The position numbers were made by a program, and so were the translations under genes. Under the pieces are notes generated by a model. It did not search any database and had not been told where the DNA came from. It was given only the letters and a program-made list of their open reading frames with translations. From an uncultured Clostridia bacterium (GTDB taxonomy: Bacteria > Bacillota > Clostridia > Christensenellales > UBA1242), in assembly GCA_934777505.1 (NCBI GenBank), contig CAKVNM010000002.1, forward strand, positions 137,927 through 201,926: a stretch of DNA of 64,000 bases, in the 5' to 3' direction. Of the stretch, positions 60,193-64,000 are shown piece by piece (positions within the stretch are counted from its first letter, which is position 1; the number at the start of each line of letters is the position of its first letter).

Positions 60193-60678
60193 CTAAATTT
60201 CTTCGACTTCGTAGCCTAGTTGCCTTGCGATAGTCAAAAATTTGTTGATGTTAAAAATTCCCCATTGAGTGCAGATTGCAACCGTTTTGCCGTCACTCAG
60301 TGTTAGTAGTTCGTTCTCAGCACAAAAATATCTTTTGGTGTAGTCTTTGATTTGAACTACTTTGTCGTAGTCTTCAATCACCTGCAACGAGCCTTGCGAA
60401 GATTTGTCAAATATGTTTTGTAAGTCTTGCAAAGTTAGGTCATTGTGAGTTTTAATGTAGTCGCTAACTATCGCAAACACCAGCCTGTTTTTTGGCAAAA
60501 TCTTGTTTCTAAACACATATTTTGTTTTATCTCTGTTGGACGATTGCAAAGTTTTGCTTGGCTGATTTGTGTTATTTTTAACACTTGTGCTATTAAGCCC
60601 AAGTTTTTCTTCTAGCGCAAAAAGCCTAGTTTCCAAACTTGCTATTTTGTCTTTTAAAAGAGCGATTTCGTCAGTCAT
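60193..60678 (-). CDS. Coiled-coil protein with conserved C-terminal QWG motif
   Basis: 161 residues, SD AGGTGGAAAT. Residues 1-30 form a leucine-rich coiled coil (LLKDKIASLETRLFALEEKL), then a polar linker, then a compact domain from about 55 with LVFAIVSDYIKTHNDLTLQDLQ and, at the end, CTQWGIFNINKFLTIARQLGYEV. A similar QWG-N-F-A-LGY ending occurs in various bacterial proteins tied to DNA or restriction functions, but I cannot name the family. Cotranscribed with the transglutaminase-like gene. Confidence 0.65.
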   Translation of the reverse strand: MTDEIALLKDKIASLETRLFALEEKLGLNSTSVKNNTNQPSKTLQSSNRDKTKYVFRNKILPKNRLVFAIVSDYIKTHNDLTLQDLQNIFDKSSQGSLQVIEDYDKVVQIKDYTKRYFCAENELLTLSDGKTVAICTQWGIFNINKFLTIARQLGYEVEEI

Positions 60679-60837
60679 ATTTCCACCTTTGTTAATTCAA
60701 TAAAGTTTTATATAAAATATATATACATAATTATATCAACCACGCAAAAAGTTTTCAATAGTTTTTAGCGAAAATATCAAAAAACTAATAAAAATTTGGC
60801 AAAACTTTAAAAAACTTAAAAAAACTTAAAAAAACTA

Positions 60838-60866
60838 TTTACAAACTAAAAACTGTGTGATATAAT
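60838..60866 (+). promoter_or_regulatory. Promoter of the Nudix gene
   Basis: TTTACA (60838-60843), 17-bp spacer, TATAAT (60861-60866). Confidence 0.75.
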
Positions 60867-60897
60867 GTTTTCGATTTTAACAAAGGAGATAAATGTT

Positions 60898-61311
60898 ATG
60901 AAGTTGATAACAACAGTTGCAGGTATTATTTACAACGAAAAAGGAGAAATTCTATGCACAAAAAGGGACGCAGGCAAGTATGCGTATGTGTCATATAAAT
61001 GGGAGTTCCCAGGTGGAAAAATGGAGCAGGGCGAAAGCGAAATTAAAACGCTAGAAAGAGAGTTAAGAGAAGAATTGGAAATCAAGGTGGAAATTTTGGA
61101 CAAATTCTATCAAGTGGAACATGACTATCCAGATTTTCATTTGTCAATGGCACTCTATGAATGCAAAATGCTCAGCCATAACTTTAAAATGAATGTTCAT
61201 AAGGATATCAAGTGGGTTAAGCCACAAGATATGCTTTCATTCGACTGGGCAGAAGCCGACCTTCCAGTTGCCGAAAAACTTGCTAAGATTAACACCTTGG
61301 TTTGCGAATAG
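60898..61311 (+). CDS. Nudix hydrolase (MutT-like)
   Basis: 137 residues, start fixed by CAAAGGAGATAAATGTT (MKLITTVAG). The Nudix box is exact: G40-x5-E46-x7-R54-E55-L56-x-E58-E59 (GGKMEQGESEIK, TLERELREELEI). The WEFPGGK context and small size fit MutT/CTP-pyrophosphohydrolase enzymes that clean oxidised nucleotides. Substrate not decidable. Confidence 0.9.
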   Translation: MKLITTVAGIIYNEKGEILCTKRDAGKYAYVSYKWEFPGGKMEQGESEIKTLERELREELEIKVEILDKFYQVEHDYPDFHLSMALYECKMLSHNFKMNVHKDIKWVKPQDMLSFDWAEADLPVAEKLAKINTLVCE

Positions 61312-61326
61312 AAATACATTTTCAAC

Positions 61327-61357
61327 AAAAAAACACCAATTTTCTTGGTGTTTTTTT
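61327..61357. terminator. Bidirectional terminator
   Basis: Stem AAAACACCAA/TTGGTGTTTT (61330-61339, 61345-61354). Confidence 0.85.
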
Positions 61358-61362
61358 GTGTG

Positions 61363-61765
61363 TTATTTTGTATCTTTTTTTGTAAAATACGAATAATAAT
61401 CAAGTTTTTTGGACAAAAATTCGTCGTAAAGATTTGTTTTGTAGTCGATAAAGGCAAGCGTGTCATTAAGGCTATCAATTTTCTTTTCAATCTCTTTGCG
61501 ATGATTAACTAGCATATGCTTACGCTCCAAAATTGTCGACTCGCCGTCTTCGCACAGTTTGATATACTCCTTTATTTCCTGAATGGGAAAGTCGCATTTT
61601 TTCAAACATATCAAACTTTTAATCCAGCCAATATCGGTATCATCAAACATCGATAGTTGCTATATTCATCTCGCTTTACATTTGGAATAAGCCTTCGTTG
61701 CAATAGTATTTCAAGGTGTCATATTTTAGCCCTGTTAGTTTGCAACATTCTTGCATTGAATACAT
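61363..61765 (-). pseudogene. MerR-family regulator with two frameshifts
   Basis: From the ATG at 61765 (SD GGAGAAAATT) the frame gives MYSMQECCKLTGLKYDTLKY and YCNEG, the MerR DNA-binding wing start, then shifts. A second frame gives LIPNVKRDEYSNYR. A third gives MFDDTDIGWIKSL through the helical effector/dimer part to the stop at 61363. Both breaks look like single-base losses (near 61690 and near 61650). The intact product would be about 130 residues, NmlR/AdhR-like. Sequencing error is an alternative, but the next genes are broken too. Confidence 0.8.
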
Positions 61766-61804
61766 AATTTTCTCCTAAAAGTTTCAAATTTGCGTCAAAA
61801 CTAC

Positions 61805-61835
61805 TTAACCGTGAGTAACTCACGAGTTTTAAAAT
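61805..61835 (+). promoter_or_regulatory. MerR-type promoter/operator with 19-bp spacer
   Basis: TTAACC (61805-61810), 19-bp spacer, TAAAAT (61830-61835). The spacer begins with a perfect palindrome CGTGAGTAACTCACG (61810-61824). Long-spacer promoters with a central dyad are the hallmark of MerR-activated promoters; this one faces the flavodoxin operon, back to back with merR. Confidence 0.7.
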
Positions 61836-61881
61836 TATATTGGCATTAAAAAAGTGCAATGTAAACAAAAGGAGTAAACAC

Positions 61882-62344
61882 ATGAAAAACTTGATTTATT
61901 TATTTTTCTTATTCAGGTAATACCGAAAGGCTTGTTGCCGAAACTAACAAACATTTTAACTACGACTGCGTTAGGATTAACAGGGAAGTTCCATATTCGC
62001 CCGACTATAATACTTGTGCCTACAAGGAAGCAAAGGACGAGTGGCAAAATCGTGAATTTCCAAAGTTTGTGGGACTAGATAAAGATGTGTTAAACTACGA
62101 CAGAATTTTGCTGTTTTTCACAATCTGGTGGTACTCTTTCCCAATGGTAATTGGAAGTGTAGCCAAAGCGTTAAAGGGCTATAAAGGCGAAATCATATTG
62201 TTTGAAAACAGTTACACAAACGACCTAGCCTATGCCAAGAATTCTTTAAACGACTTCAAAAAAATAGACAAGTTCCTAAATGTTAAGCAAGGACTTTTCA
62301 ATAAAAATGCCAGCGAACATATAAAATTTATTGAAAATCTCTAA
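61882..62344 (+). pseudogene. Flavodoxin-family protein, frameshifted near the start
   Basis: ATG at 61882 (SD AAAAGGAGTAAACAC) gives MKNLIYLFF and then a stop. One base shift in the T-rich stretch 61897-61912 restores SYSGNTERLVAETN, the phosphate-binding loop of flavodoxins, and the frame then stays open through TIWWYSFPMVIGSVAKAL to 62344. About 150 residues if repaired. A single indel in a homopolymer-rich spot could also be a sequence error. Confidence 0.75.
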
Positions 62345-62388
62345 AAAAATACAAAAAATTGCCAAAAAATTGTAAAAAATTTAAAAAA

Positions 62389-62836
62389 ATGAAAATCAAT
62401 TCGCCAGAAGATGTTAAAAAGTTAAACAGAAGTGAGTTGAAACAACTAGCGGGAGATATTAGAGAAGTGCTTTTTAACAGGCTAACAAAGATTGGTGGAC
62501 ATTGTGGTCCAAACTATGGAATTGTCGAGTGCGAAATTGCCATGCACTATGTTTTCTCATTGCCAAAAGATAAATTTGTGTTTGATGTGTCGCATCAAAG
62601 TTATCCACACAAAATGCTAACAGGCAGACGAAAAGGCTACACAGATTATAACTCGTTTGCTAGCGACTCGGGCTACACAAATCCAAGCGAGAGCGAACAC
62701 GATTTGTTCAATGTTGGACATAAAAAACTATGGCTTAAACAAGGAATTTTATGATAGATACGACCCAGAAAAATTGCTAGAAACTTTGAATATGACGCCA
62801 AATCAAATAGTTGACGAGATAAAAAATCTTTTGTAG
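62389..62836 (+). pseudogene. DXS-like gene with apparent internal deletion
   Basis: Residues 1-115 from MKINSPEDVKKLNRSELKQL match the N-terminus of 1-deoxy-D-xylulose-5-phosphate synthase: GGHCGPNYGIVECEIAMHYVF, VFDVSHQSYPHKMLTGRRKG, SESEHDLFNVGH. Just where the thiamine-diphosphate site should continue the frame breaks (about 62722-62732). Another frame then carries YGLNKEFYDRYDPEKLLETL and NMTPNQIVDEIKNLL to a stop at 62836, consistent with the C-terminal tail of the same or another protein. About 430 codons appear to be missing. No SD is obvious. Confidence 0.7.
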
Positions 62837-62849
62837 TAAGGAGAAAAAT

Positions 62850-63005
62850 ATGGAAAAACAAACAGCAGGCAGAAAAGGACTTGGAGATATCGCTCCAAAG
62901 TTTGCGGAATTGAATGATGATGTGTTGTTCGGCGAAGTGTGGTCAAGAACCGACAAGTTGTCGGCAAGAGATAGAAGCATAATCAATGGCACTTATGATT
63001 TTTAG
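62850..63005 (+). pseudogene. Carboxymuconolactone decarboxylase-family gene, 3'-truncated
   Basis: SD TAAGGAGAAAAAT and ATG at 62850, 13 bp after the previous stop. MEKQTAGRKGLGDIAPKFAE, LNDDVLFGEVWSR and DKLSARDRSII match the start of small CMD/AhpD-like proteins. The similarity stops at about 62980; the last codons (NGTYDF) come from the joined SLATT-like sequence. The catalytic CxxC part is lost. Confidence 0.75.
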
Positions 63006-63206
63006 TGCAATTTCATTTATAAAAATAGTGCTTAAAATCCCAGAAGATGTTAAAGATAATAAAATAATTGATAATACATTAAAAATAACTTGTTTTTTAT
63101 GTAAGATATCACTTTCTTTTTCTTGAATTTTATGAGTCCAAACAACATTATTATATAGTTTTCTTATGTTACTTAAAGATGTTTTATCCATAGTATATTT
63201 CTCCAT
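62943..63206 (-). pseudogene. SLATT-like two-helix membrane protein, 3'-truncated
   Basis: Open frame of 87 residues. KTSLSNIRKLYNNVVWTHKI and QEKESDI, followed by a basic patch and two helices (VIFNVLSIILLSLTSSGIL, EIALKIISAI), resemble SLATT (SMODS/SLOG-associated 2TM effector) proteins. From about 62990 leftward the translated tail (DYASISCRQLVGS) is antisense of the CMD gene, so the real 3' end is lost. A usual SLATT protein is about 150-200 residues. No partner nucleotide cyclase is visible. Confidence 0.5.
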
Positions 63207-63246
63207 ATAAGTGATTATATTATAAATGATAAACTAATACAATATT

Positions 63247-63852
63247 TCAAAGAGTAGAAAATTTATTAAATAAGTTCAAATTTTTATAAAATGTACTCCT
63301 ATTCATTTTAAGAGATGACAGGGCTTCGGCTAATGTTATCTCTTTTTTCTTATATTGATTTGCTATTATTGTAAAATTTTTTGGAAGTTTTAGTTTAGGG
63401 CGACCTAGGTGTTTGCCTTTTTCTTTTGCTATTCTTATTCCTTCGGCTTGACGCTTTTTTATGTTTTCTCTTTCATTTTCGGCTACAAAAGATAGAATTT
63501 GTAAAACTATATCACTTATAAATTTACCGACCAGGTTTTTGCCTTCGGTCCGAGTGTCCAAAAGTGGCATATCTAAAACCTGAATATCAACATTCATATC
63601 GTTCACAAGTGTTCGCCATTCATCAATAATCATATCATAATTTCTTCCGAGTCTATCAATGCTTTTGATTATAAGCAAGTCGCCAGATTTAAGTATTTTC
63701 TTTAATTTTTGATACTCATTTCTTTCAAAATCCTTACCACTTTGTTTGTCAATAAATATTGTTTTATCATTTAATCCTTGTGTATACATCTCGACAAGTT
63801 GTCTATCTATATTTTGTTCTTTTGTGCTAACACGTACATAACCATATTTCAT
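63247..63852 (-). CDS. Serine recombinase (resolvase/invertase family)
   Basis: 201 residues, complete. Catalytic domain starts YGYVRVSTKEQNIDRQ with the nucleophilic serine at residue 9; LLIIKSIDRLGRNYDMI and the E-helix ENIKKRQAEGI follow; the C-terminal HTH has GRPKLKLPKNF and NRSTFYKNL. SD AGAGGTGATTAT. Small resolvases/invertases of this type act in transposons, plasmids and inversion switches. It adjoins the broken CMD/SLATT junction, which it or its element may have caused. Confidence 0.92.
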   Translation of the reverse strand: MKYGYVRVSTKEQNIDRQLVEMYTQGLNDKTIFIDKQSGKDFERNEYQKLKKILKSGDLLIIKSIDRLGRNYDMIIDEWRTLVNDMNVDIQVLDMPLLDTRTEGKNLVGKFISDIVLQILSFVAENERENIKKRQAEGIRIAKEKGKHLGRPKLKLPKNFTIIANQYKKKEITLAEALSSLKMNRSTFYKNLNLFNKFSTL

Positions 63853-63881
63853 ATAATCACCTCTATAGAATTATACCAAAC

Positions 63882-63917
63882 AAAAAAGACTCCCACTTTA
63901 AAAGCGGGAGCCTTTTT
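63882..63917 (-). terminator. Terminator upstream of the recombinase
   Basis: Stem around GGCTCCCGC/GTGGGAGTC (one or two mismatches) with T run on the minus strand, ending a transcript that enters from beyond the right edge. The last 80 bp show no complete gene. Confidence 0.65.
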
Positions 63918-64000
63918 CTGTCCAAAAAGGTGTACCTTTATACACTCCAACTTTTTATAAAGTTGTTGTGTCTTTAACTATTATTTCATTCTTTGTAAAG

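Overview
The window looks like a chromosomal segment of an uncultivated, low-GC Bacillota (Clostridia-like) bacterium, probably a gut or gut-like lineage. This rests on the AT-rich sequence, strong AGGAGG-type ribosome binding sites, near-consensus sigma-A promoters, Rho-independent terminators, a Gram-positive replication-origin neighbourhood (rpmH-rnpA-yidD-yidC-jag, dnaA/dnaN/recF, gyrB/gyrA, rsmG), BclA-like collagen proteins and large surface proteins with LRR, MBG-like and Listeria-Bacteroides-type repeats. Species identity is not claimed.

Layout. 1-9.7 kb: leftward housekeeping block rpmH-rnpA-yidD-yidC-jag, then gyrB-gyrA, then rsmG; a parS-like palindrome and a DnaA box lie between rsmG and gyrA. 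9.3-15.1 kb: ferritin-like protein, pseudouridine synthase coupled to an LRR surface protein, DHH phosphoesterase, a 29-residue acidic peptide gene and a cysteine-synthase-like enzyme. 15.7-25.6 kb: a large CvpA-like membrane protein, a pair of paralogous membrane-anchored proteins, and a MoxR-type AAA+ ATPase / VWA-like metallopeptidase pair. 25.6-30.2 kb: initiation block in the unusual order recF-dnaA-dnaN, with DnaA boxes between dnaA and dnaN and four degenerate 35-bp tandem repeats beyond dnaN. Left of about 30.2 kb nearly all genes run leftward (19 of 23); to the right strands are mixed. This fits an origin at or near dnaA.

30.2-43.9 kb: papain-like surface protease, small unknowns, GNAT enzymes, a P-loop kinase-like protein, tRNA-Arg(UCG), an isoleucyl-tRNA synthetase whose HIGH motif is swapped to GVHH, several small membrane proteins, a small gene with an in-frame stop, and tRNA-His. 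44-52.8 kb: collagen-like protein, an ABC exporter (two ATPases plus permease) divergent from a TetR regulator, a compact RNase R-like nuclease and an internally duplicated MazG-like protein. 53-58.9 kb: tRNA-Arg(ACG), an XRE/ImmA pair divergent from a phage-type sigma-like protein, then a DUF11 / holin-like / collagen-like cluster preceded by sequences resembling sporulation sigma-E and sigma-K promoters, and a short-chain dehydrogenase lacking its catalytic lysine. 59-61.3 kb: transglutaminase-like protein with a coiled-coil partner, and a Nudix hydrolase.

61.3-64 kb is a decayed region: a MerR regulator with two frameshifts, a frameshifted flavodoxin, a DXS-like gene with an apparent internal deletion, and a carboxymuconolactone decarboxylase cut off against a truncated SLATT-like membrane protein, followed by an intact serine recombinase. 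The MerR-type promoter/operator between the broken regulator and its broken target operon is still well preserved.

Start codons were chosen from ribosome binding sites. Several genes (recF, the LRR gene, the cysteine-synthase-like gene, one anchored paralogue) instead have a -10 box 5-9 nt before ATG and no SD, which suggests leaderless mRNAs. All family assignments come from reading motifs by eye; no database search was run.
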